Counted from the stretch's first letter, positions 8,578 to 16,408 are shown. The stretch: DNA of 37,852 bases from Bacteroidota bacterium (GCA_020438265.1 JAGQVA010000004.1:1-37852); one strand, 5' to 3'. The notes: generated by a model from the sequence alone, not told the origin. Numbers and translations: made by a program.

Positions 8578-9921
8578 ATGTATTTTGATCAATCCATCGA
8601 AACGCTGCCCCAAAGTCAGCTCCGTCAGTTACAAAGCGATCGCCTAAAAAAGCTGGTGAAATATGTATATGAACGAGTCCCATTCTACAAAAACAAATGG
8701 GACGAGGCAGGGATTCACCCTGACCAAATTAAAGGAATCGAAGACCTTCACCGGCTCCCTTTTACCCTAAAAACTGACCTGAGAGATACCTATCCCTTTG
8801 GTATGTTTGCCGTTCCGATGGATCAGGTAAGCAGAATTCATTGTTCCAGCGGTACCACAGGAAAACCCACAGTAGTAGGTTATACAAAAAACGATCTGGA
8901 TCTTTTCGCAGAAGTTAACGCCAGAAGTCTGGCTGCCGCCGGAGCAAAACCAGGTATGATGCTCCATAATGCTTATGGATATGGGCTGTTTACGGGAGGA
9001 TTGGGTCTTCATGCTGGCGCTGAAAGACTGGGAATGAATGTAATTCCTGTTTCCGGAGGAATGACAGACCGTCAGTTAATGATCCTTCAGGATTTTGGGC
9101 CAGAAGTGATTTGCTGCACACCGTCTTATGCGCAAAGATTGACGGAAGAAATACGAAAACGCAATATTCCTGTTGATAGCCTAAATTTAAAATACGCCGT
9201 ACTAGGCGCAGAGCCCTGGACAGAAGTTATTCGCCATGAAGTCGAAAAAGGGCTCAATATTCAGGCGACAAATATTTATGGGTTGAGTGAAATTATTGGC
9301 CCGGGAGTATCGCAAGAGGCAGTAGAAGAACGTGGAACTGGCAGCCACGTCTGGGAAGATCATTTTTTTCCTGAAATAGTTAATCCCGACACCGGGGAAG
9401 TTTTACCTGAGGGGAAAGATGGGGTTCTTGTATTTACCACCCTCACCAAGGAAGCCTTTCCGGTCATACGATATTGGACTAATGATATCTGTTCTCTTTA
9501 CTACGACAGAGATTCTCAACGAACCCATATTAAAATGGGACAGATCAAAGGTAGGGCTGATGATATGCTGATTATTCGGGGAGTAAATTTCTTTCATACA
9601 CAGGTTGAAGCGCTCATTGAAGATATTCCTCATTTGGCCCCACATTATCAGGTGATTGTATCTCGTGAAGGAGCTATGGATCAGGTTGAAATCAAAATCG
9701 AACTCGATCCTGACTATCAAAAAGAAACCCTGCCTGCCATTTCCGCTGAAGACAATTTATCCAATCAGGAAAACATTCGCCAACTTACCAATCATCTGGC
9801 AAAAAAAATCAAAGACAATATAGGGATTACCATGAAGGTGGAAATTAAGCCTGGGAATTCTATTCCACGTAGTGAAGGTGGAAAACTCAGTCGGGTTGTT
9901 GATTTGAGAAAGGGAAAATAA
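8578..9921 (+). CDS. paaK: Phenylacetate-CoA ligase family protein
   Basis: 447 residues, the usual length for PaaK. This is an adenylate-forming enzyme that activates phenylacetate, or a related aryl acid, to its CoA thioester with ATP. The P-loop-like signature SSGTTGKP lies at 90-97. Also visible are 'YGLSEIIGPGVSQE', 'WTNDICSLYY' and the C-terminal 'GRADDMLIIRGVNFF' and 'GKLSRVVD' segments, the last holding the catalytic lysine region. No other paa genes (epoxidase paaABCDE, paaZ) are in the window, so it may be a stand-alone activator of another aryl acid, as many Bacteroidota copies are. The ATG at 8578 gives the normal 'QLRQLQSDRLKKLVKYVYERVPFY' beginning. Confidence 0.9.
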   Translation: MYFDQSIETLPQSQLRQLQSDRLKKLVKYVYERVPFYKNKWDEAGIHPDQIKGIEDLHRLPFTLKTDLRDTYPFGMFAVPMDQVSRIHCSSGTTGKPTVVGYTKNDLDLFAEVNARSLAAAGAKPGMMLHNAYGYGLFTGGLGLHAGAERLGMNVIPVSGGMTDRQLMILQDFGPEVICCTPSYAQRLTEEIRKRNIPVDSLNLKYAVLGAEPWTEVIRHEVEKGLNIQATNIYGLSEIIGPGVSQEAVEERGTGSHVWEDHFFPEIVNPDTGEVLPEGKDGVLVFTTLTKEAFPVIRYWTNDICSLYYDRDSQRTHIKMGQIKGRADDMLIIRGVNFFHTQVEALIEDIPHLAPHYQVIVSREGAMDQVEIKIELDPDYQKETLPAISAEDNLSNQENIRQLTNHLAKKIKDNIGITMKVEIKPGNSIPRSEGGKLSRVVDLRKGK

Positions 9922-9940
9922 AACTTATTTTTGTTGTTCT

Positions 9941-10013
9941 GGCTATTGGCTTTTAGCCTTTTGCTTTTGGCAAACTGATTTACCTAAAAGCTAATAGCAA
10001 AAGGCCAATGGCC
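9941..10013. repeat. Imperfect 28-bp inverted repeat
   Basis: Arms 9941-9968 and 9986-10013 are reverse complements at 22 of 28 positions, with a 17-nt loop. Two of the mismatches would be G-U pairs in RNA. The sequence is built from words such as ATTGGC, TTTTAGC and TTTTGC. It lies between paaK and the small zinc-finger gene and could end the paaK transcript or be a non-autonomous palindromic repeat. There is no U-run exactly after the stem, so a simple intrinsic terminator is not assured. Confidence 0.65.
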
Positions 10014-10033
10014 AAAATCTAAAAATACACACC

Positions 10034-10228
10034 ATGCTAGGCATCATCGAACTGGCAGTACTCGCTGCCGTAGGGTTTTTCGTCTTTAAAGGGATTTCCA
10101 ATTTTTTATCTGAAACCAAAACCTGTCCCCGCTGCAAGGGAAGAGGCTGGTGGCAGAATACCCGAAATCGGGAGAAGTGTGAGTGGTGTAATGGGACGGG
10201 GCAGTTGCCGAAGGATTATCCTGTTTAA
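10034..10228 (+). CDS. Small membrane protein with DnaJ-type CxxCxGxG zinc finger
   Basis: 64 residues: an N-terminal membrane segment (about 3-23) followed by a paired cysteine motif, C31-C34 in 'CPRCKGRG' and C49-C52 in 'CEWCNGTG'. The CxxCxGxG form is that of the DnaJ/Hsp40 zinc-binding repeat, here with two repeats rather than four. It would sit at the inner membrane with the zinc module probably cytoplasmic. Such short proteins occur in many bacteria, with no known task. Its stop codon overlaps that of the opposing DUF4159 gene. The clear motif in a short frame supports it as a real gene. Confidence 0.8.
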   Translation: MLGIIELAVLAAVGFFVFKGISNFLSETKTCPRCKGRGWWQNTRNREKCEWCNGTGQLPKDYPV

Positions 10229-10896
10229 TGATTTATCGCCCAAACAACAATATTTGCCCCCATCATCAACGATTGCTGCCGTAACTCTTCCGGGTCATTA
10301 TGCACCAATTGATCTTCCCAGCCATCTCCAAGGTCGGTTTCATAGGTGTAATAACAAACTACATTTCCTTCGTAAATCAGAGCTAGTCCCTCAGGTGGTT
10401 TATTATCGTGTTCGTGAATTTTGGGTAAACCTTTGGGGAATATAAAGTGGCTATTATAGATTCCATGATTGAAAGGTAAGTCGACGAACTCCAACTCAGG
10501 AAAAACCTTCTTCATCTCGCGACGAATGTATTTGTCCATTCCATAATTATCGTCAATATGTAAAAATCCTCCCGAAATCAGATATTGACGAAGGTTTTTG
10601 GCTTCTGCATCGGTAAAACTCACGTTTCCGTGGCCAGTCATATAGACATAGGGATACTGATAAATCTGTGAACCTCCGGCTTCAACCACATCTTCAACCT
10701 CATCAATCCGGACATTGGTATGTTCATTAATAAAAGCAATCAGGTTGGGAAGAGAAGTCGGGTTGGAATACCAGTCCCCGCCGCCTTCATACTTGAGTTT
10801 GCCAATTTTAAAATGATATTGATTATTGCCCTGCTGGCTGAATAGTTGGAAGCTACCCAGACCAAGAATCGTCAGAATCAGAAATATTTTTTTCAT
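10225..10896 (-). CDS. DUF4159 domain-containing exported protein
   Basis: 223 residues with a cleavable signal peptide (about 1-21, ending '...FQLFSQ'). The rest matches DUF4159: 'YHFKIGKLKYEGGGDWYSNP', 'LPNLIAFINEHT', 'YMTGHGNVSFTDAE', 'GGFLHIDDNYG' and a C-terminal 'GANIVVWAINH'. The fold is of the class-I glutamine-amidotransferase-like type, but without a catalytic Cys that can be recognised. In Bacteroidota and planctomycetes DUF4159 genes are often near MoxR/VWA genes; none is present here. A good consensus promoter (10939-10969) lies upstream on this strand. Cell location is likely periplasmic; function unknown. Confidence 0.9.
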   Translation of the reverse strand: MKKIFLILTILGLGSFQLFSQQGNNQYHFKIGKLKYEGGGDWYSNPTSLPNLIAFINEHTNVRIDEVEDVVEAGGSQIYQYPYVYMTGHGNVSFTDAEAKNLRQYLISGGFLHIDDNYGMDKYIRREMKKVFPELEFVDLPFNHGIYNSHFIFPKGLPKIHEHDNKPPEGLALIYEGNVVCYYTYETDLGDGWEDQLVHNDPEELRQQSLMMGANIVVWAINH

Positions 10897-10938
10897 AAAA
10901 GAAAAACGAAATTGAATTGCAAATAGTTAGTGGTTCCA

Positions 10939-10969
10939 CAAATATACATTAGCAGACCTTAGCGACAAA
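10939..10969 (-). promoter_or_regulatory. Bacteroidota-type promoter of the DUF4159 gene
   Basis: Read on the minus strand, TTTG (10966-10969) is followed after exactly 19 nt by TATATTTG (10946 down to 10939). This fits the Bacteroidota primary sigma consensus TTTG-N19-TAnnTTTG. Transcription would start roughly 35 nt before the ATG at 10896. Confidence 0.65.
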
Positions 10970-10972
10970 TGC

Positions 10973-10980
10973 TAAATTTG
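10973..10980 (+). promoter_or_regulatory. -7 box (TAAATTTG) upstream of the DUF2461 gene
   Basis: TAAATTTG at 10973-10980 matches TAnnTTTG and lies 17 nt before the ATG at 10998. No good -33 TTTG is seen at the proper distance. It is divergent from, and nearly abuts, the minus-strand promoter at 10939-10969. Confidence 0.45.
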
Positions 10981-10997
10981 TGAAAATCGATTAACTC

Positions 10998-11657
10998 ATG
11001 ATTCAATCTGAAACACTTCAATTCCTTTCCGAACTCAAAGAAAATAATCATAAAGAATGGTTTGATGAAAACCGGGACACCTATCAAAAAGCCAGACAAA
11101 ACTTTATTCAAGTCATAGATCGTCTGATTGAAGGAATCACCGAATTTGATCATACGCTGGATGGCCTGGAGCCCAAACATAGCCTGTTCCGCATCAACCG
11201 CGACATTCGTTTTTCCAAAAACAAAAATCCTTATAAAACCAATATGGGAGCCTATTTGGCTCGCGGTGGGAGAAAGTCCATTTATGCGGGTTATTATTTT
11301 CATCTTGAACCAGGTAATATTTTCATCGGCGGAGGATGTTATCAACCGATGGCTCCGGAGCTGGCCAAAATCAGAACACATATTGACCTGGAGGCAGCGA
11401 AACTCAAAAAAGTGACGTCTGGTACTACGTTTAGTCAGTTGTTTGAAGAGATTAGAGGCGAAGAGCTGAAATCTGCTCCTAAAGGTTATCCCAAAGATCA
11501 TCCTGATATTGACTTGCTGAGAAAGAAAAGTTTTTTTGTCATGACTCATTTGTCTGACCAGGATGTGCAAAAGGAAAATTTTGTAGAAAAAGCCCTGGAT
11601 ATTTATGAGAAAATTTATCCCTTCAATCAATTTTTTAATGAAGCCCTCGAAGAATAG
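10998..11657 (+). CDS. DUF2461 (TIGR02453-type) domain-containing protein
   Basis: 219 residues spanning the whole DUF2461 domain. Recognisable marks are 'FLSELKENNHKEWFDENR', 'LFRINRDIRFSKNKNPYKTN', 'YYFHLEPGNIFIGGGCYQP' and 'LRKKSFFVMTHLSD'. The family is widespread in bacteria and fungi; no biochemical role is established. No signal peptide or membrane segment, so cytoplasmic. It has its own probable promoter (TAAATTTG at 10973-10980) and is followed after 66 nt by an unrelated exported protein. Confidence 0.92.
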   Translation: MIQSETLQFLSELKENNHKEWFDENRDTYQKARQNFIQVIDRLIEGITEFDHTLDGLEPKHSLFRINRDIRFSKNKNPYKTNMGAYLARGGRKSIYAGYYFHLEPGNIFIGGGCYQPMAPELAKIRTHIDLEAAKLKKVTSGTTFSQLFEEIRGEELKSAPKGYPKDHPDIDLLRKKSFFVMTHLSDQDVQKENFVEKALDIYEKIYPFNQFFNEALEE

Positions 11658-11723
11658 AGAAAATTTTTGGGCCAGTTATTTTTTGACCAAAGTATTAGTT
11701 TTACCCCACAAACTCCCCATTTC

Positions 11724-12326
11724 ATGAAACACATTATTGCTCTGATCTGTGTATTAAGCTTTTTTGCGACCAGTTTTTCCCAGGATCTGATCGTCAAAAT
11801 GGACGACGATGAAATCATTGCCCGTATTGAAGCGATCAAAAAACAGAAAATTTTTTACCGCCAATATGAAAACCCGGATGGGGATCTGTTAAAAATTCCC
11901 AAGTCTCAGGTTTATATGGTCATTTATGAAGATGGTTTGAAGCAATATTTTTCTATCGAAACCAGCCAGGAGGTAATCCAGGAATCCCGTTCAGACTCAG
12001 CAGGATTTTTCTACGATAGGGGAGTAGCTGATGCCAAGCGTTTTTTTGAGAATAATGGTCCTTTCTGGGGTACTTTTGCTGCCAGTGCCCTGCCAATTTA
12101 CGGGATATTTACAGGAGCGATAACAGGTACGATCGTTGGGGTAGTTCCCCCACAGGTTCACGCAGATGATTTACCCGAACCAGAGTTATTCTATCAGAAT
12201 CAGGATTATGCTGCTGGCTATCAAAAACAGGCCCATAATAAAAAAGTCCTTCAGGTATTGAAAGGTTTTGGGTTGGGAATGGCGATACAGACGGTTTTTA
12301 TTTTGATAATTCTTTCTACGTGGTAG
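11724..12326 (+). CDS. Hypothetical exported/membrane protein
   Basis: 200 residues from the ATG at 11724. An in-frame ATG at 11667 would add a non-hydrophobic N-terminus in front of a typical signal peptide ('HIIALICVLSFFATSFSQ', residues 3-20), so the later start is chosen. After the leader comes a short beta-rich domain ('DLIVKMDDDEIIARIEAI', '...IPKSQVYMVIYEDG'), a motif often seen in uncharacterised Bacteroidota proteins. Two hydrophobic segments follow (about 114-142 and the C-terminal 20 residues). I do not recognise a named family. The gene ends directly before a palindromic repeat cluster. Confidence 0.7.
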   Translation: MKHIIALICVLSFFATSFSQDLIVKMDDDEIIARIEAIKKQKIFYRQYENPDGDLLKIPKSQVYMVIYEDGLKQYFSIETSQEVIQESRSDSAGFFYDRGVADAKRFFENNGPFWGTFAASALPIYGIFTGAITGTIVGVVPPQVHADDLPEPELFYQNQDYAAGYQKQAHNKKVLQVLKGFGLGMAIQTVFILIILSTW

Positions 12327-12330
12327 TATC

Positions 12331-12390
12331 GCGCCGCCATTTTCATATAGCGCCATCATTTTCATATAGCGCCGCCATTTTAATGCGGCG
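12331..12390. repeat. 19-bp tandem GCGCC(G/A)(C/T)CATTTTCATATA repeats ending in a hairpin
   Basis: Three units start at 12331, 12350 and 12369 with a period of 19 bp; the third diverges after CATTTT. The third unit is also palindromic: GCGCCGC at 12369-12375 pairs with GCGGCGC around 12384-12390. The cluster lies between the end of the hypothetical gene (+) and the end of the exonuclease gene (-), and overlaps the last codons of the latter. It probably serves as a two-way transcription end and is likely a REP-type element. A related single word (CGCCGTCATTTTCATAA) lies near 29996-30012. Confidence 0.7.
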
Positions 12391-12970
12391 CCACCCGAAT
12401 AATCCCTCTTTTCCTCAATTCAAAAAAAGCCTCAGCACAAGCCACCACATCGGCCAGGGCATCATGCGCATCATCAAATCCCTGGTCAAATAACTTTGTA
12501 TATAGTTGAGTGAGAGAAGGGTTTTTGTATTTACTATACTTGCCGGGAAGAGCACAAAAACGGATGGATGATTTCATGGTGCAAATCCGTTTATGCGTAA
12601 AAAAATCGCTGTGCATTTCCTTTCTCAATAATTCTGCTCCAACAATTTTATCATCAAATTCAATATTGTGTGCCACCAGATAATCAGCACCATCAAGCGC
12701 ATAGGTAAATTTGCGGAGAACGTCTCCCAGCTCAACGCCCTCTTCCATTGCTTTCTCCGTAGTAATCCCATGAATTGCCGAAGCGGCTTTTGGAATCCGA
12801 AAGCCTTCAGGCTTAACAATATCATTACTTCGTATTATCTCGTTTCCATCTTCATCATATAAAAGCCAGGCGAGTTGAATCATTCGGGGCCAGTTGTCCA
12901 AATCCTCAACAGGTGCTTTCCATTGGCGTGGTAATCCGGTAGTTTCTGTATCAAAAAATAAAAAATGCAT
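12380..12970 (-). CDS. DEDDh-family 3'-5' exonuclease (DnaQ-like)
   Basis: 196 residues, an RNase-T/DnaQ exonuclease domain spanning the whole protein. The catalytic set is visible: D7 and E9 in 'FFDTETTG' (ExoI), D106 in 'AHNIEFDDKI' (ExoII), and H169 with D174 in 'DAHDALADV' (ExoIIIh). It removes nucleotides from DNA or RNA 3' ends with two metal ions. It is stand-alone, not fused to a polymerase or UvrC-like part, so a proofreading or a general repair role cannot be told apart. The last four residues (VAPH) are encoded inside the neighbouring GC-rich repeat at 12369-12390. Confidence 0.92.
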   Translation of the reverse strand: MHFLFFDTETTGLPRQWKAPVEDLDNWPRMIQLAWLLYDEDGNEIIRSNDIVKPEGFRIPKAASAIHGITTEKAMEEGVELGDVLRKFTYALDGADYLVAHNIEFDDKIVGAELLRKEMHSDFFTHKRICTMKSSIRFCALPGKYSKYKNPSLTQLYTKLFDQGFDDAHDALADVVACAEAFFELRKRGIIRVAPH

Positions 12971-13039
12971 ATCGCGATTAGCTGTGAGTCAAAAAAGAAT
13001 AGCATATACGAGACTATAACGAGTAGGTTAGTCTCTTAT

Positions 13040-13882
13040 TTACAAAGACATGACCATCTCATATTGCCTGACGGTTTCTTCCATGCCTATTTTTTTCAAA
13101 AATGCATGGCTTCCAACTGCCTCCGCTTCCACATTCACATAATGAAGCGGTTTTTTAGCCAAAGCAGCCATAAAAGCAAACATTCGTGAACCAATCCCCA
13201 TTCGACGGTATTCCGGGGAAACAGCCATTTGAGCTACATAACCTGTATCCCGAAAGAGTAGGGCATAGGCAACCAAGGCCCCATCTTTCACTACTCCCAC
13301 GACCTGATAACGGTTTAAAATATTGCGTGAAGCAAAATCACTGTTTTGCCAACTGGGTTGCCAATCCTTCCAGGTTTGAAAATCATCCAGATTCAAATTG
13401 TCCACACCCACATAGGAAAATCCTTCGGGTAGCTTATGTTCTCCTTTTGGTTCTCCATTATAACAAACCAGTTCTCTGACAGGTTTAAAGCCCATTTTCT
13501 CGTAAATATGATGGGCCCCATCATTGCCAATAATCACTTCCAGCAGACATTGTTTCACTCCTACGTTTTCCAAGGTTGGGCGAATAAAGTCGAATAACTT
13601 TCTTGTAATTCCATTTCCCCGAAAAGCCGGCAACACTCCTGTAGCAGCATCGTATGCAGTAGTAATCCCGTTCCATTCTCCCAATCCCATTAAATTAAAT
13701 CCCACAATCTGTTGATTTTCCACGGCAATGGGGGTAATATCGGCGACTACACCATCCCGCTTGAGTTTCATTTCAAATTGTTCCTGGGTCAGTTTAACCG
13801 GCATAACATAGTCGGCAAAGGCCCCCATCATCGCTGCATAAACTTTGGAAATATTGGAAGAGGCGAGGGTTTCAAATTGCAT
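13040..13882 (-). CDS. Tandem GNAT-family N-acetyltransferase
   Basis: 280 residues from the ATG at 13882. A longer in-frame start at 13951 would overlap the divergent aminotransferase gene and lacks homology-like sequence, so it is not used. Two GNAT domains are seen. The first carries acetyl-CoA motif A 'FRGNGITRKLF' (RGNGIT 88-93) and 'GAHHIYEKMGF'. The second carries 'YRRMGIGSRMF' (RRMGIG 226-231) and 'SHAFLKKIGM'. Both pyrophosphate loops look intact, so both halves might bind acetyl-CoA. Substrate unknown. Only 48 nt separate it from the divergent aminotransferase gene. Confidence 0.9.
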   Translation of the reverse strand: MQFETLASSNISKVYAAMMGAFADYVMPVKLTQEQFEMKLKRDGVVADITPIAVENQQIVGFNLMGLGEWNGITTAYDAATGVLPAFRGNGITRKLFDFIRPTLENVGVKQCLLEVIIGNDGAHHIYEKMGFKPVRELVCYNGEPKGEHKLPEGFSYVGVDNLNLDDFQTWKDWQPSWQNSDFASRNILNRYQVVGVVKDGALVAYALLFRDTGYVAQMAVSPEYRRMGIGSRMFAFMAALAKKPLHYVNVEAEAVGSHAFLKKIGMEETVRQYEMVMSL

Positions 13883-13930
13883 ATTGAGTAATTTACAGGA
13901 TTCTTGTAATTTGTCATAAATGTAATCATT

Positions 13931-15229
13931 ATGAGTATTCAAAGGAGACAATTTGTCAAATCTCTTTCCGCTTTTGCAGGATCGACCTTTTTAACCCCAT
14001 TACTGAACCCCCTTATTTCTGCTCCAATTGGAAAAGAATTGGCATCAATTACCCATTCGTCTCCAGAGGACGCAGCTACCGATGAGGATTTTTGGTATCA
14101 TGTCAGGCAGGCTTATACGTCGTCCAATAACCTGATCAATCTCAATAGTGGTGGAGTCAGTCCTCATCCTAAAATGGTTCAGGAAAAAGTAGAACTCTAT
14201 ACACGTTTTGCTAATGAAGCGCCGGGATATTATATGTGGCGGACTATGGGACGGGTAAGGGAGAGTACTCGTCGCAGATTGGCTAAACTCGCTGGCTGTT
14301 CACCCAATGAAATAGCCATTATGCGAAACGCTACAGAAGCGTTGGAAACGGCAATTATGGGGATTGATTTAAAAAAAGGCGATGAAGTACTTACGACGGA
14401 TCAGGATTACCCAAGTATGCTCAATACCCTGGAAATGCGCAGCCGTCGGGAAGGAATTAAGATTAATAAAATTGCTCTTCCTGTTCCTTCAGAAGATCCC
14501 AGCGAGATTGTCGGCCTTTTTGAAAATGCCATTACTTCCAAAACCAAAGTGATTCTGGTTTGCCACATGATCAACCTTACCGGGCAGATTCTTCCGGTCA
14601 GGCAAATTGCCCGGATTGCGCATAAAAAAGGAATTAAAGTCATCATTGATGGTGCGCATACCTTTTGTCATTTGGATTTTCAAATTCCTGATCTGGAAGG
14701 AGACTATTTTGGTACCAGCTTGCATAAATGGATGACAGCTCCTTTCGGTACCGGCATGTTTTATGTAAAAGAAGAAAATATCGAAGGCCTCTGGCCTTTA
14801 CATGGTTATCCGGAAGGGGAAGATGATAAAATCTCTAAATTCGAGCATCTCGGCACCCGGTCATTCCCTATTGAACTCGCCATTGCAGACGCCATTGATT
14901 TTCACAATAGCATTGGAACACCACGCAAGGCAGCCCGATTGAGATATTTAAAAGAATATTGGACTGATCAGGTGAAAGATATTCCGGGAGTATATTTTAA
15001 TACCTCATTGAAAAAGGAGCACTCTGGCGGAATCGCCAATTTTGGTCTGGAAGGCTGGGAGCCTGGTGAGCTAGGCAATACCCTCACGGGTCAATATCAG
15101 TTGTACAATACTGCCATTAACCATAAAGACATCAAAGGCGTAAGAATATCGCCCAATGTATTTACTTCGCTGGAAGAGTTGGATTATCTTGCAGAGACAA
15201 TTGCGAAACTGGCAAAGGAGAAGCGATAA
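13931..15229 (+). CDS. Class-V aminotransferase-fold PLP enzyme with twin-arginine-like leader
   Basis: 432 residues. The N-terminus 'SIQRRQFVKSLSAFAGSTF' has R5-R6 with F8 and a following hydrophobic stretch, resembling a Tat signal. The body is of the isopenicillin-N-epimerase/cysteine-desulfurase-like class V type: 'NLNSGGVSPHP', 'RNATEALETAI', D240 in 'IIDGAH' (pyridine nitrogen contact) and Schiff-base lysine K266 in 'SLHKWMTAPFGTG'. No catalytic cysteine loop of a desulfurase is evident, so an epimerase, lyase or kynureninase-like reaction on an unknown substrate is more likely. If the leader works, the holoenzyme would be exported folded with its cofactor. A YdeI-like gene follows after 21 nt. 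Confidence 0.9.
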   Translation: MSIQRRQFVKSLSAFAGSTFLTPLLNPLISAPIGKELASITHSSPEDAATDEDFWYHVRQAYTSSNNLINLNSGGVSPHPKMVQEKVELYTRFANEAPGYYMWRTMGRVRESTRRRLAKLAGCSPNEIAIMRNATEALETAIMGIDLKKGDEVLTTDQDYPSMLNTLEMRSRREGIKINKIALPVPSEDPSEIVGLFENAITSKTKVILVCHMINLTGQILPVRQIARIAHKKGIKVIIDGAHTFCHLDFQIPDLEGDYFGTSLHKWMTAPFGTGMFYVKEENIEGLWPLHGYPEGEDDKISKFEHLGTRSFPIELAIADAIDFHNSIGTPRKAARLRYLKEYWTDQVKDIPGVYFNTSLKKEHSGGIANFGLEGWEPGELGNTLTGQYQLYNTAINHKDIKGVRISPNVFTSLEELDYLAETIAKLAKEKR

Positions 15230-15250
15230 TATTTATAACCAAAACAAAAA

Positions 15251-15823
15251 ATGACCATCTTATTCTTCCCCACTCCTACAGATTTCAGAGAATGGCTTGA
15301 CAAAAACCATCAAACAGAAACCGAACTTTGGGTGGGCTATTATAAAAAATCGACTAAAAAACCGAGTATTACCTGGCCGGAATCCGTAGATCAGGCCCTT
15401 TGTTATGGCTGGATCGATGGGCTGAGAAAATCCATTGACGAGGAGAGCTATAAAATCAGATTCACCCCCCGAAAACCTACAAGTAACTGGAGCGCAGTGA
15501 ATATCGATCGCATCGAATTTCTTACAAAAGAAGGCCTGATGAAACCCGCCGGGATTGAAGCCTGGAACAAGCGACTTGAGAATAAATCCAAGGTCTATTC
15601 TTACGAGCAGCAAAAAAAAGCCAAACTTTTGCCAGAATATGAGGCGCAAATCAAAGCGAATCCTGAAGCCTGGGAGTTTTTCAGTAACCTGGCTCCATCT
15701 TATAAAGCACAAACCATTCACTGGATTATGAGTGCCAAGCGGGAAGAAACCCGTCAGAAACGATTGGATATTACAATTGAATCTTCGGCTCAGGGGTTGA
15801 AGATTCCGCAGATTCGGCGCTGA
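15251..15823 (+). CDS. YdeI/OmpD-associated family protein
   Basis: 190 residues with the family hallmarks 'FREWLDKNHQTETELWVGYYKK', 'SITWPESVDQALCYGWIDG', 'RFTPRKPTSNWSAVNI' and a helical C-terminal half ending in '...WIMSAKREETRQKRL'. Members are often annotated as bacteriocin-protection or OmpD-associated proteins, but the basic activity is unknown. It begins 21 nt after the aminotransferase and may share its transcript. No signal peptide: cytoplasmic. Confidence 0.9.
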   Translation: MTILFFPTPTDFREWLDKNHQTETELWVGYYKKSTKKPSITWPESVDQALCYGWIDGLRKSIDEESYKIRFTPRKPTSNWSAVNIDRIEFLTKEGLMKPAGIEAWNKRLENKSKVYSYEQQKKAKLLPEYEAQIKANPEAWEFFSNLAPSYKAQTIHWIMSAKREETRQKRLDITIESSAQGLKIPQIRR

Positions 15824-15847
15824 AAAGAAACCACAATATGACTTATT

Positions 15848-15855
15848 TAGATTTG
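15848..15855 (+). promoter_or_regulatory. -7 box TAGATTTG directly before the ppGpp hydrolase gene
   Basis: TAGATTTG matches TAnnTTTG and ends 4 nt before the ATG at 15860. Transcription would start at or next to the first codon, giving a leaderless or nearly leaderless mRNA. No clear -33 element is seen. Confidence 0.4.
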
Positions 15856-15859
15856 CAAT

Positions 15860-16408
15860 ATGAACTTAACTGAAGACATTATCCGGGCAATATCTTTTGC
15901 TTCTATCAAACACAAGAGCCAGAGCCGAAAAGGGAAAAAACATATTCCTTACATAAATCATCCTATTGAAGTAGTAAGACTCCTTTGGGAAGAGGGAAAA
16001 GTCAGAGATAAATCTGTATTAATTGCAGCCATTCTTCACGATACCATTGAAGATACCCATACCACTCCAGAGGAAATCAAAGAAACTTTTGGGCAGGAAG
16101 TATTGGATTTGGTTCTCGAAGTAACAGATGATAAATCCCTGCCTAAAAAAGAGCGAAAAAGACTTCAGATTCTTCACGCTCCAAATGCTTCCAAAGGTGC
16201 CAAACAAATTAAACTGGCGGATAAATGTTCCAACCTCTATGACATTATCCATTCTCCTCCTGATTGGCCGGTAGAAAGAAAAATGGAATATATTTGGTGG
16301 GCCGTATCGGTTGTAGATGGTCTGAGAGGTGCAAATCAACCCCTGGAAGATCACTTCGATCAATTGGTTGAATTGGGTAACCAAACCTTTGTCAGAGAGA
16401 ATATTTGA
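15860..16408 (+). CDS. Stand-alone small alarmone hydrolase (MESH1-like, SpoT hydrolase domain)
   Basis: 182 residues, close to the 179 of human MESH1, containing only the HD hydrolase domain of RelA/SpoT proteins. The Mn2+ and catalytic residues are in place: H34 in 'YINHPIEVV', H60-D61 and E64-D65 in 'ILHDTIEDT', D121 and N125 in 'KLADKCSNL', with R23-K24 in 'SRKGKKHIPY'. There is no synthetase, TGS or ACT domain. The expected reaction is removal of the 3'-pyrophosphate of (p)ppGpp; MESH1 also acts on NADPH, so that activity is possible. It is transcribed in the same direction as, and 146 nt before, the topoisomerase gene. Confidence 0.92.
   Translation: MNLTEDIIRAISFASIKHKSQSRKGKKHIPYINHPIEVVRLLWEEGKVRDKSVLIAAILHDTIEDTHTTPEEIKETFGQEVLDLVLEVTDDKSLPKKERKRLQILHAPNASKGAKQIKLADKCSNLYDIIHSPPDWPVERKMEYIWWAVSVVDGLRGANQPLEDHFDQLVELGNQTFVRENI

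Noticed and set aside
11667-11723. Earlier start for the hypothetical exported protein
   Set aside because: The 19 added residues precede a normal signal peptide beginning at ATG 11724.
13010-13035. Terminator between the GNAT and exonuclease genes
   Set aside because: GAGACTA and TAGTCTC can pair, but there is no T-run in the direction of transcription and the stem is only 7 bp.
13883-13951. Longer N-terminus for the GNAT gene
   Set aside because: It would overlap the start of the divergent aminotransferase by about 20 nt and adds residues unlike a GNAT start; ATG 13882 is better.
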